64,000 nt of DNA from Harmothoe impar (taxonomy: Eukaryota; Annelida; Polychaeta; Phyllodocida; Polynoidae): NCBI GenBank assembly GCA_947462335.1, contig OX381717.1:42823523-42887522 (forward strand), given 5' to 3'. Below the pieces are notes generated by a model. The model saw only the letters and a program-made list of their open reading frames with translations. It did no database searches and was not told where the DNA came from. Shown here one piece after another: positions 1 through 12,800 of the stretch. Within the stretch, counting starts at the first letter, position 1. Each line of letters begins with the position of its first letter. The position numbers and the translations under genes are program-made.

Positions 1-422
1 CCCCCACTGGTCAAGGGCTAAGAAATATCTTTGTACCCCCCCCCTATCCGGCCAGCCCCCCCCCCCCACCCCCTTACTCTCTCTTATTGCAGTACCATTG
101 GAACCTTCGTATTTGTCTCGAAGACACATATCAACAAGGGACAAGTACCTGCGCACTTAAGCCATTAAAGTCCATGGTGGCATGGCTGATGGCTGGGAAA
201 CATGGCAATAAAATGATGCTTTGTTCAGAGCATTCCCTCCACTTAACCACCTGTATCAACCTGTGCCAACCTTGTACCACCCCAGGACAAAGGCTATTTT
301 TATCGCCGTGTTTACCAGACACCAGTGTCTCCGTGCAGTATTCCTCATAGCCCAGACTCCACTAGGGAGACTAACTTACCGGCGAAATGTTGCGATCTTT
401 TTAGTTTTTTTTTTTTTTACAG

Positions 423-524
423 ATTTCACTACATTTCGCAGCAGTGTCGCTCTGAGTGTTGCCCTATATAACACTAGTAGCAGGGCGACACTCAGAGCGA
501 CACTGCCGCGAAATGTAGCGAAAT
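423..524. repeat. Hairpin element in the first intron portion
   Basis: Arms of about 43 bases (423-465 and 482-524) are inverted copies around a 16-base spacer. The left arm contains AGTGTCGCTCTGAGTG and the right its complement. The rest of 1-645 shows no gene; it starts with C-rich simple sequence and is an intron of paralog A. Confidence 0.75.
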
Positions 525-645
525 ATAGCGAACTATGTCAGAAAACAACACTAAAAAAATTGCAACATTAAAAAGTCTTTAGCATCTGAACACACATTGA
601 GGTAGTTGCATTGTGTTAATTCATGTACACTCTGTTCCTTTCCAG

Positions 646-886
646 CCCTGGTGAGAATGGAACCAAATGCCCCAATTGATGTAGTTCGAGGAGATCCAGA
701 TTCCCCTGCTACTGGTTATGTGCAATACAACGTGAATAACGCAGGGATCTACCTCAAGATGTGTGCCACGTCAAATACTCAGTTCACACAGTCTAACGCT
801 CGCCGGGTCTGTTTCACCCTCGGCACTAACATGTGGCGTGAACCAAACTTCTTTGACAATGGTGATGAACAGATTATGTTGTATGA
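646..886 (+). CDS. Paralog A exon: SRCR-like module
   Basis: The acceptor is TTTCCAG before 646 and the donor GTAAGT is at 887; the exon enters at phase 1 and leaves at phase 2. It encodes a GYVQY start, a KMCATS cysteine, an SNARRVCFTLG segment and an IMLY end. This spacing resembles the G-V, W-x3-C, A-x-VC-x2-LG pattern of SRCR domains, but it is divergent and the expected Trp before the first Cys is absent here (present in paralog B as DWRKMC). The domain name is an inference. Confidence 0.85.
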
Positions 887-3800
887 GTAAGTATCGCTTT
901 TGAACTAGTATAAGCTAATTTTTTCAATGAGAGGAATTTTCTTGTGATTTAAGGTTAGTTAACAAGGGTACAGTGCAATGCAAATCGTAGTAAGTAATAG
1001 CATGGTACAATGGTGAAGGCAGTTTACGCTTTTTTAACATTTAGTGGCCGCAGATCACATTGGTATTCGTAAATGGCTACTTTAACGAAAGCCAGATTTT
1101 AATTTTTTAAATCATGGACCTCAATAATAGAGTCTGATTTTGCACTTGTCATAGAATAAATATCTAAACCTACAATATTACACAACTTTATTGCAGGGTC
1201 AGATTGTCTTCATTTCGATACCAAAAGGTCCCTCAACCTGCTTATAAATAAGAGAGGCAAATAGATAGAAAAACTTTGCAATGTATAGGTCAGCTATAGA
1301 AGTCCATCAACGGATGAGAGTTTCATTAGAAAATGAGGAGTCAGTACCCTGTAAACCCAAATACGTGGGTCAGACGTAGATCTGCGTTGATATGGGGTGC
1401 AGACTATGTAATTCTAGAAGGTTTGTGAACGTCAAAACATGAAAGTTTACTTACGTTCAACCCCAGGTAGAAAAATATCATGATAAATATCATGATTTTA
1501 TTGTGTTGAAAAAAGTATGCGTTTTTCACGGAAATCATGATTTGCAAAACATGATTTAGCACGATAATAATCTGATATATTATGATTATTATCACAATAA
1601 ACAATAATATCATGGTTCATCACATTACACTGGCAAATATATAACATGATTCATTATGCTTTATGATGATATATATTATGATATAATCATGGTTTATTAT
1701 AATATCATCATGATATATCATGGTCTAAAAAGGATGATTTCCATGAAAAAAATATGATTTATCTAACATGATATTTATCATGATTTCTTATACTTTATCA
1801 TAATTATATATATCATGATAATTATAATGATACAGTATGAAAATCATGATATGCATAAAAACACTATGATTTATTCAGCATGATTTATTATAATTCATAA
1901 TGAGATATATTATGATAATTATCTTGATATATCATGGTCTAAAAATCATGATACATATATCATGATCTACTTTATCATGATGCATATGATATTACCATGA
2001 TAAAACATGTTTAAAAATCATGATTCATTGTTGAATGTAGATAGCCAAGATTTTTATTGTGGGTCGGGGGGGGGGGGGGGGGTCGGGGTCAATGCATTCA
2101 TTCATCAATTTCATCATTTGATAGTGGACAGTCAGTCCTATAGGCTGAGACCAGCTCCTGGAGGTCCCAGGGCCGGCTCCTAGGGGCCCATGGCCGGGTC
2201 CTAGAGGCCCAGGGCCGGGTCTTGGAGGCCCTGCCCCGGCTCTTGGTGGTGTACTGGTCAGCCTGTTTAAAAATAATGCGGGGTAGGGCCGGTACCTTAA
2301 GGAACTATTGTTGTATGGTCGCACATCTACCCCTATCACAATGGGTGCCATAGTACGACTACCCAGCTAACAAAAAAAGTTAATTTACGTCAAAATAACA
2401 TTTTAGATTTTACATAACGTTATGTCATACTAAAGAGCCTTAGAAAAACGTTGACATATAACGTTATATAACGTTATAAAATGGTGTATAACGTTATATG
2501 TTTACTGGGTAGTACATCATTATTAAAGATGAATAGTGCCAAGTCTTCAACAAAGATGTCATGTCTATACATACATTCAGATACACATGTATAGTATACC
2601 ATATAATATAGCATATTTACATTATGCACAATGGGATATAGAATTATACTCTATTGAATAATTACATGTAGTATTAGTTGAATAGTATTGGAATGTGCTT
2701 ACAATGTTTACTAATGTTTAAATGTAATATCACATTGTATATGTATGAATTATCAGATGGTAGTGTACCCACCTAGCAACATGTATATACATATATGATA
2801 CATGTACATGTGCATGCACATGTGGCCTCTCTACTGCCTTGTTGTGTAATGGTCACCCTGTTTAAAAATAACCCATATCTCATACTTCACTGTGAGGCTG
2901 GCTGCATGGGGGGCAGGGCTATTGTCTTAAGGGCCTATTGTTGTATGGTCGCACCTCTACCCCTATCACAATGGGCGCCATGGTGGCATTTTCACAGCTA
3001 CCTCCAGACATGCCTGTCACCATGAGATGACATGGGGTCCAACTAAAACAATGAATTTCCTTAATATTATGAACTAGTCGTCAAAGATAGCATTATCTAG
3101 TTCTAAACACTGTTAGCAATATGGACATATTTTTTCATTTTTTCCTGTGATAATAAGAAGCAATTCTACACTAATCTAACCCCCCTGGTTAGTATCACGG
3201 ATTGTACCCCCCCCCCCCCCGAGCCATTGAAAATGATATATAACTAAGGGATGAGGGTCCAAAACTCCCCTGATTAGTATCACGGGTTGTACCCATCCAG
3301 ATCCATTGAAAATAATATATAATTACGGGATGAGGGTCCCATAACTCCCCTGATTAGTATCCCGGGTTGTACCCCTCCAGAGCCCTTGAAAATGATATAT
3401 AATTACGGGATGAGGGTCCCATAACTCCCCTGATTAGTATTCCAGGTTGTACCCCTCCAGAGCCCTTGAAAATAATATATAATTACGGGATGAGGGTCCC
3501 ATATCTTCCCTCATTAGTATCCCGGGTTGTACCCCTCCAAAGCCCTTCAAAATAATAAATAATACAGGATAAGGGTCCCATAAACTAGAGGGAGTATCAT
3601 GGGTTGTACCCCTCCAGCCTTGAAATAATGTTTAATAGCGGGCTTCCTAATTCCCCTGGTTAGTATCATGGGTTGTATTATTTCAGAAGCCTTAAATTGA
3701 ATATTATTTACAATAATATGATCTTCACTTTCCAAAGCTGTCGCCACTTCCTCCAGTAGCCCAGGAGATTTTTCCTCTCAAAATGTGATATTATGATAAA

Positions 3801-6800
3801 TTATGACATATTATGAAAAATCGTTATTCATGGCAACATGTATGCATGTTTTTCCCATTAAAGGGAGATATCATAATAAATCATGATATATTATGATGAA
3901 TCATGGTCAAATAAAATCATGATAAATCATGCTTCCTCTCGATGTGTAAAATCATGTAAATCATGATAATATCATTATTAATTATGGTACGCTAAAATCA
4001 TAATAAATCATATTTTCCTCTCAATGGGTGAGATCATGATGAATCATGATAGACCATGATTAATCATAATCAGGTAAAATCATGATAAATTATGTTTTTC
4101 CTATCAATTGGAAAGATCATACTAAATCACAATATATTATGATAAATTATGGTCAAATAAAATCGTGATAAATCATGTTTTCTCTCTCAATGTGTAAAAT
4201 CATGATTAATCATGATATATTATGCTTAGGCCTAATTATAGTAAAATCATAATAAAACAGGTTTCGTCTTATTGGGTGAGATTATGATAAATCATGATCA
4301 GGTTGAATCGTGGTAAATCATGTTTTTCCTCAGAATGGGAAATATCGTAGTAAATCATGATATATCATGATTAATCATGGTCAAATGAAATCATGATAAG
4401 TCATGTTTTCTCTCTGAATCCGTAACATCATAATAAATCCTGAAATATAATAATTTATTATGGTAAGGTAAAATCATGATAAATCATGTTTACCCTCTCA
4501 ATGAGTGAGGTCATGACCAATCATGATACATTATGATTAATCATGGTCAGGTAGAATCATGATAAATCATGTTTTCTCTCCCAATGGATAAAATCATGAT
4601 AAATTATGATTGAATATGATTAAGTAAACTCATGATAAATCATGTTTCTCCTCCCAAGAGGTTAGATCATGATAAAGTGTGGTTTATAATGACATATCAT
4701 GTGTGTGGTTTATAATGACATAATTCATCATGATTTCGTCTCTCAGGAGGTAAGATCTTAATATAGTATGATTAATCATGGTAGAAGAAAACATGATAAA
4801 TCATGATTTCCCCTCCCACGAGGTAATATCACAATAAAGTATGATTTATCATGATAAAAGAAAATATGATTTATCATGATTTTGCCCCTCAGGAGGTAAG
4901 ATCATGATATAGTATGATTAATAATATTTAATCATGGTAGGAGAAAATGTGATTAATCATGATTTCCCCTCTCAAGAGGTAATATCATAATAAAGTATGA
5001 TTTATCATGATTAATCATGGTAGAAGAAAATGTGCTTTATTATGATTTATCATGATAGATCATGATAGATCATGGTTCAACATGATAAATCATGATATTT
5101 ATCGTGATATTTTTCTACCTGGGACGGACGTTTGTAAACGTCTGAATTACGTTTTTCTACGTCATTCACATGTAAATACATGTTAAAATAAAACATAGAT
5201 CGACATAAATTCTACGTAAAGAATATATAAATCATGTCATTGATATATACAAACACTCACAAACAAATTTCGTCAAGATAACTCCTATAATTGTAAAGCT
5301 CCATTCATTTTGTATTCGATTTGTTCAAGTTGATTATTTCCCCTTTAGAATGGTTTGAGAGAAACTGTTTCCCCTGCACCAAGTGTACATGCTAAGCTTC
5401 AGATGGAGTGAGGCTTCATATTTTTTTTCCATTACCACAGAAGTGGTGTCCTCTATGTGAAGTGAGTTGATGCATATATATGTATGCAAGATGATTCAAT
5501 ATCATCTCCTTTATATATTATTAGTCAATGATATGCAGTCGATTTCATTAAAATCACTTCATAATTATTAGGAATTAACTGCTAGAATGTGGTAAATTTG
5601 CCAAAGTGCAAGGTTGCTCACGTATACCCAGCTGTATTTGCCTTATAGCATCACTTTTTCTATTCACAGTTGTGACCTTTATTCTGAATATGATGTGGAC
5701 TGGCCCACGGGTTTTGGCCCCGTTGCAGGAGTTGAAGGCACCCAATTCAACTATTTTGTCGACAAGCGTTGTGATAACGACGCAACTAGTGATGCACCAG
5801 ATAAATTTTGCTATGATGATTGTCACATCGGTGGTAGGACAAGTGTTTCAGTTGAAGGTGCGGATGAATGCCTTCCTGCAGCAGGGGCATATTATGCAAT
5901 AACTGGCATAGGTACGTGGGCACTTCCATTGTCTGGTCATTCATAATCATCTGTGACATTCCCAAGAATTACATATCAAAGCCTTTATTAGGCTGTCTAT
6001 TGTAGAGGATCGAGGGTTGGCTGGTGTTATCTTGCACTGAGGCAAGACATATTTTACCCAAACCCGATTCTATAGTGAGAGAGCTTTTTATATCCCCCAA
6101 AAATGCCCTCCCCCACCTTTTGAACCAAAGTAACACAGGGCTTTTTCAATGGTAAGGGCCATAACCCATTGGCCGATTTGGAGGCATTATCGGCCAATAC
6201 ACCAGTAACAAACAGACCCGATGCAATACTTGTAGTATAATTTTGTGGATGTATCGGCCGATAATGCATCCAAATTGGCTAATGGGTTATGGCCCTATGG
6301 GGCATACAATCTTACAACCTCATGAAGAGGAGCCAGAATCGTTGACTGCCTCCCAGACGAAAATACCCTAACAATCCACACCTCCATCCTATCAATGATA
6401 AATATCCATTCCATAGAAAAATCCTTCATTCTGTTGCAGACATTGATGAGTGTAATAACGGTGTCCACTACGGCTGTCAGGGACCGTTCCCAGGGAACTG
6501 TAAGAAGAGAGATGCTTGCGGTCCACATACTGACTGTACCAACCTTCAGGGATCCTGGCTCTGTGACTGTTCAGAAGGTTATGAGTACATTAACAGTGAT
6601 GATCCCTACTCTCTGAGTGTGGGATGCACAGGTAAGATTTGAGGTATATAGACAAAGTTCAACGATTATCTGTCTGAATGACAGGTTTCTCCACGAGTGG
6701 GACCTTGGATCACATCACATGAGGCAGAGCCGAGTGTGTACCACAAGTGGAGAAATCAGGAATTCAGACTCATTAGAGTTGATCTTTGTGTTTATTTCAT

Positions 6801-9800
6801 GTAAATTATTGATGAATTATATCTTTTAAAATAAAAAATTGGATTCAGAGCTATATTTTAGTGATGTCATCATGGAGAAACACCCATTAGAGAATGAGCC
6901 TCAGTTTCTCCATGGGGGTGTGCGGAACGGCCATTCTAGTTCATCAGCATAGTAGCTTCATTTCTCCACATGAAATAAAAGGAGTTATTCTGCAATATCT
7001 AGTGTTGCTCTTCATAGATAGTTCCAGCACCAACATTGAAAATTAATTAACTTTTGGGTAATATTTATAATCTAAAATTAGTGCATTGTATTTTCATAGT
7101 CCACCCAAAGTGACACACAATCCCCAAAAGTATAAAGGCAAAAGAAAGAGAAATATTTAAAAAAAATTGTTTTTATAAATGTAGAATTGAAATTTTTATT
7201 TCAGCGAAGATATTGTTGTTCACAGGTGTTGACTGTTTCCACACTTTTGTAGGCAGAGTGCCCTTTCATAGTCCTTCCCATTTATTTTTGACATGATCAA
7301 GTATCGATTGTTACCAGCCCCTTCGGGGACTGGGATTGTGCGGGGCAATTCTACATTAAAGGTAGGCCTACTATCTAATACCCTCTCCCCCACCACCCAA
7401 CCACCCCCTACACGGGACAGGGACTTGGGCTACTGAGTATGGCAGCACCTTGAGGACCGGGTGCAAGCGGGAACTGGACATAGCTGCCTCCCAATGCCCC
7501 AGATCACGGGCCCCCCTGCGCGACATTGCCATGGTGATGCGTCCCAGATAAGAGTAGCAACCTCACTCTCCAAGCATATTCCCTCGGAGGGGCCCGACTG
7601 AGAACTTTAACCTAATCTTGCTCCATATTTATAATAACATTTGATGTAATGCAAACAGGGTGAAATTAAATGGGTATTTAGTGACGAATCACATTTTATT
7701 TTTTATCAAATACGACAGCTTCATTGATTTAACCAAGGAGTGCCTATTTAACACCCCCCGTGAAATAACCCATAGCCGTATTTCACGGCCCTGTGACATC
7801 ATCAAAATGACGGTTTGTTTACATTTGAACGGTTTACGAAAAGCCTATTTCAGCTAAATTAGGCCCTACCCCCCATAATAATTTAATTTGAATCGAAAAA
7901 TTTAAAAAATAAACACAAAGGAACACTCGTTTTAGTCTGTTGATTGGGTTATTTCACTTGTTAGATGTCAGGCCGCATTTCACTCGGCCTATGGCCTCGT
8001 GAAATACGGCCTGACATCTAACTCGTGAAATAACCCTGTCAACAGACTAAAACTCGTGAACCTTTGTCTATGTATATGCACCCCGATGTTCTATATTTAT
8101 ATTATTTCAGTGGCATGTTGAGGGCCTAAATGATGGTGGACAATTTGTCTACCTTTGTCTTGTTGTTGCCAGGCACTCTGTGCGAGAATATGTGTTTCAT
8201 GTATTGATTTTATTTTAAATAAAATTGGACTATGAAAATTAATTTGATAGGGAGAACAGTTGTGGCATGGTCTGCGAAAAGGGCCCTTAGTGCAGGGTGC
8301 ACTGGGAACCCTTTTCCCAGAACATGTCACAGTTGTTGTATGTTAGTTGCTGTAAATATTATTTAAAGTAAAATGAAAGGAAAAAACGAGTTACCTTTGA
8401 AAAAAAAACATACTTGCATGTAGCCTCTTTTGGTTAATCTGTTCCTGGCGAACACCCAGGCTTAATTCAATGGGGTGTTTCGCTGATCCCAACTAATGCC
8501 GTTTTGTATGTAGGGGAAATAATCTCCACTTCCCCCTGCATATGACATCTATTTTGGGTTTCAAATATGGCCATAATGTGTAATGATACAGTTGCAGAAA
8601 GAACTCATTATTATAATTATTTGTGAATGAAACTTGAATATAACAATAATTATGTACATAATATGTTGGTTTTGTCTTTAGGTGGAGAAGTCAATGAGTG
8701 TCTTGATGATGACATCTGTGGCTTCCTTGGGCAGTGTCGTAATACAATCGGGTCGTACTTTTGTCTCTGTCCATACCGTGAGCTGTATGATGAGGTCACC
8801 AACAAATGTCTGAGTGAGTCACTAATATGTACAAATGTAAAGCTGGTGATACACTATTGCAGGCATTGTAGAGATGATTCGCAAACCATGAATTTTCACA
8901 TGATAAGTTTTGGCCAGTAAAGCTTAGAAAGGGGGTCCCATGGAGCCCAGTCAAGGGCTTTTACTATGTGTTTTCTATAGGGGGCATAAAAGCGTCCACC
9001 CATTGTCTATTGTTTGAGACTCGTGTATTAACAAACTATGCGTTCTAGATGAGGCGTAATATCTGTTAACATATATGATCATTGACCATTGATCATTGGC
9101 TTATAAGATCAAATTTGAGGAAAATAAGGATAATGAGGGTAAAGAGGGTTATGAGCATACATGGAATAGGTAGGATTTGAAGTATGATCTTGGTCAACAT
9201 TCTGGATCAATTTTTAGAAGTTTGGCAATATCAGACATAGTGAAAATCACGTTTGAAATAGTTTTGCTATAACCAGCTGATAATAGAACAAGTTGATTTT
9301 CATCAGCTCAGTACCATCAAGGATAATTATTATTCAGCTGCCACATCTATGTTTTATACATTATACATTGGGCATACACAGTGTTGTGATATTCTTAGAT
9401 TCTAGAGGTAACAATGAAATATCTATATATTTATATGAATCTGTGTAGAAATCTAATTTAATTGATAACCCTCAAAATTATAAATCATTACACCTTTACA
9501 GAGCCAACATGTGACCTCCTTCCTAACATAGCAAATGCTGTTGCTGCACCAGGATACCCTTTGTCCTCCAGTTACGAAGACAAGGTCCTGTACCGCTGTC
9601 TGGATGGATACAAGGTGGTGTATCAGGGTAGCCCTGTGTATGAGCCCACTCCCCTGTATGGCTACACTCCCACCTACTACAACTCCTATGTTGGGGTAGA
9701 CACTGGAGAGACCTTTCAGCTGACTTGTTCACTGAGCGGTCTATGGACGCCTTACCCATTCCCAGCGTGTGAGCGTAAGTGTCAATCCAAGTTGTATCTT

Positions 9801-12800
9801 ATCAGGAAGTGTCCATTCTATGGCAGGTCTAGGCTGGCAGGGATGTTACAGGATCACTGGCGAGAGGGACTATTCTACCTCCAGTCACCTCTTAGATTTG
9901 ACAACCATCACCAACCTTGAAATAACCATGACTTCTTAATTGTAGCAAAACATTACATAATGTTCAAAATATTATTTCAATGTAAAATAGTGTATTTTGT
10001 TAGCTGGGTATGCCATAGATCACTCAGACAAAACATTATGGGATCATACCAACTTCTAGGCACAGCACAGAGGGTCAAAAATCAGCAAATAATCGAAAAA
10101 AAATATGCATAAATGTGCCATCCATAAAGAAGGGTAAATTCACGATTGGTAATTCAAGAAGAGTTAAAAGGACAAAAATCAAGACAAAGAACCATTCTAG
10201 TCATTAATGACTGATAAAAGCTCAAAAACTCAAACGAACATTTACCATTATCAGGTGTGAAGTGTCAGGACCCTGGTGCCATTGCCAATGCTGAACCTGT
10301 GAGTGCTGACAGTGAGTATGAGTCTGGAGACACAGTGACCTACACCTGTAGAGCCGGCTACAAACCCTACAACAAATTGGACACCTACTCCTTCACCATC
10401 ACGTGCCAGGACACTGGCAAATGGACCGCCAGCACCAGCTGTGATGGTGAGCCAATGTTATAATAGTATCATGAATTCAGACTCAGCTTTGATGGGGTGT
10501 CCATGGTCTATTTAAAGTAATACATATGTAAGACCACTCAAAAAAATTAAATGGTTTCTCATCATCGCACACATCGTAAAAATCTGGTTTTGAGGAAAAC
10601 TTTTTTTTGCCAAATTTTGGTGAAAACCTGATAAAAATGGACAAAAAAATGTCATATTTGGTATATTTGGCCTCCCTTGTCAGATTTCTCAGACGTTGGT
10701 GAATAGAAACCACTCTTTCTTCAGAGGCCTAATGTCACTAATTTTTTCCTAATGTCACTGAGCCCGATGGCGAATATTGAATCTCCATGGCAAATTCAAT
10801 AGTACAGAGCCACACTTATGCCATACCGTAATGGCCCGTTTAAGCGCAGGGGTCTCAAATAAGCACAGGTTTTGTTTAAGCACAGGTCTAGAACCCCTCT
10901 GAAACCCAAAATCTCTCTTTAAAGGTACTCATATAAGCGCAGGTCCCTGTATAAGCGCAGGGGCTAACAGGGAGTTGAAATTTATATGCGCAGGGGCGCT
11001 TAAACGGGCTACTATGGTATGGTTTCTTCTTTTTCTCACATTCAGACTACAATGAGTGTGAGGCTAACAGTAACGTGTGTGGGGAGTCCATGCATTGCAT
11101 CAACACGGTCGGCAGCTATCTGTGCTCCTGCTCACCCAACTACTACCAGGCACCTGAAGATGACGACAACTGTCTTGAACGTGAGTACACATGCATAACA
11201 TAATTGTTTGCATTTAACCCTTTAGGGCCGAGCATCAACTATAGCTGATGCCAAGGGGGGCTGAGCATGCACTATAGTTGATGCCCATGGGGGCCGAGCA
11301 TCGACTATAGGCGTCTTAACTCTATGGGATTTAGCAAAGGCTCGGCCCAGGAAAGTTCCTGTAAAAAGGTCCCAGCCCCATCACCAGACATTCTTTTGGT
11401 CGGCTCTAAAGGGTTAAGCAAATTGATTGTCTCTAAAGGGAACACCTTTTAGTGGCTTAAGGTTCAGTAATGCCAATGTAAATGTCACGGGTTATATAAT
11501 ATTATATAACGGCATTTCAATGACTCTAAGTGTCATTTACCCAAATTGATTATGCTTAAAGTATCCTTTTTGTTTTAGCATATATCTATTTAACTTAGAT
11601 ACCGAAATTCATGCAGTGATGTTTCAATGCTCCATGCTCACTCGCACCCTCTTTGAATACCTCATTGAACACAAGCACCATGGCTGAAACCTGAGTATTT
11701 GGTTAAACCCAGGTAGCGAGGGCATATTAGGCCAATGTCGGTTATGATTGACTCCATCACAATCATTATACCAACCATGGTCCGTTGTAGGTAATGCATA
11801 CATTGGTTCTGTAACGGGTTGACTATAAAGTCTAACTGTTATTGTTGTATATCTATTGTATGTTGTATGATGTAAGACAACACGGTTCTATTGTGTTTAA
11901 TAACTGTTTTATTCATCTAACTAGTGTCGTCGGTTCGTTACATACACCGACTCCTCTAGTTCGGTTATCTATACGGAAGTGTACCGGTACCACCTTCGGT
12001 TACCGTCGGTAGTTGTTACATAAGCATTTTACATAACTAAACCTAACAGGTGGCGCTGCTAGTACGGTCACGTGGCTATGCAGCGCTGTATATAAGACGG
12101 CTACTTCTCCATTGGAAGTCAGTCAGGTTTGGGACTGTCGTGACATGACCACCCTGTGCTCACGGGCTTAACTCTATGCTATAGGGTTGCCCCACTGTAT
12201 TATATATCTGTTCTGATCTTGTATATCCGCTGGTTATACTTGTACTATAATACACAAGAGTTACCTTTACAATAAAGTCGCCGTATATTAAAGTCTAATT
12301 TACCTTGTCTGGTTTTTGTACTCAAGTGTTACATACGTAGTAAGAGACCAACTACATTGGTGCCGTGACCACTTGATCGAACCGACCATTGATAGGGTAT
12401 TAAATAGACTTACAGTATATGGATTACCTATACGATTTTGTCAGCTCGTTCAGCGGCAGGACTAAAACCCCTGCTGAGGAACGGGAAGAAGCCGTACAGA
12501 ATGTACGCTTCTTCACAGGCAAATCAAATAGGGGGGAGAGCCGGGCAGCCTTGGAGGTGCCCGGTGACGACCTCTCCCAAGAAGCAATAGGTGATCCTAT
12601 TGTGGAAGCCTTTACCAGAGGAGAGGATGGAGAGCAATCTCCAATCCCGGGACCCTTTGATATAAGCTCCAGGAGATCGTTGGACTCCCTTTCCACGAAT
12701 CTTTTCTGTCCTGAGGGTCAGAAAATACCGGGTAGAGAGACTAAAACTCTCGGCCCAGCTGCCTTCGGTTCTACACCGACGGTAGCAGATCCTTCATTGG

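Larger units (their letters stand above)
6632..8681 (+). other. Paralog A intron where EGF2 is missing
   Basis: The left part aligns with paralog B to about 7305 (TAGTGTTGCTCTTCATAGA and downstream). It then switches to repeats R1 and R2 until the flank of EGF3. No remnant of the EGF2 exon was found. Confidence 0.65.

Noticed and set aside
2025..2351. 108-codon minus-strand ORF rich in Gly/Pro
   Set aside because: Low-complexity GC-rich tandem repeat and poly-G inside the foldback element; no coding features.
3179..3700. Possible CRISPR array (regular 80-bp spacing)
   Set aside because: The whole unit is repeated, with no unique spacers, and the DNA is eukaryotic. It is a minisatellite.
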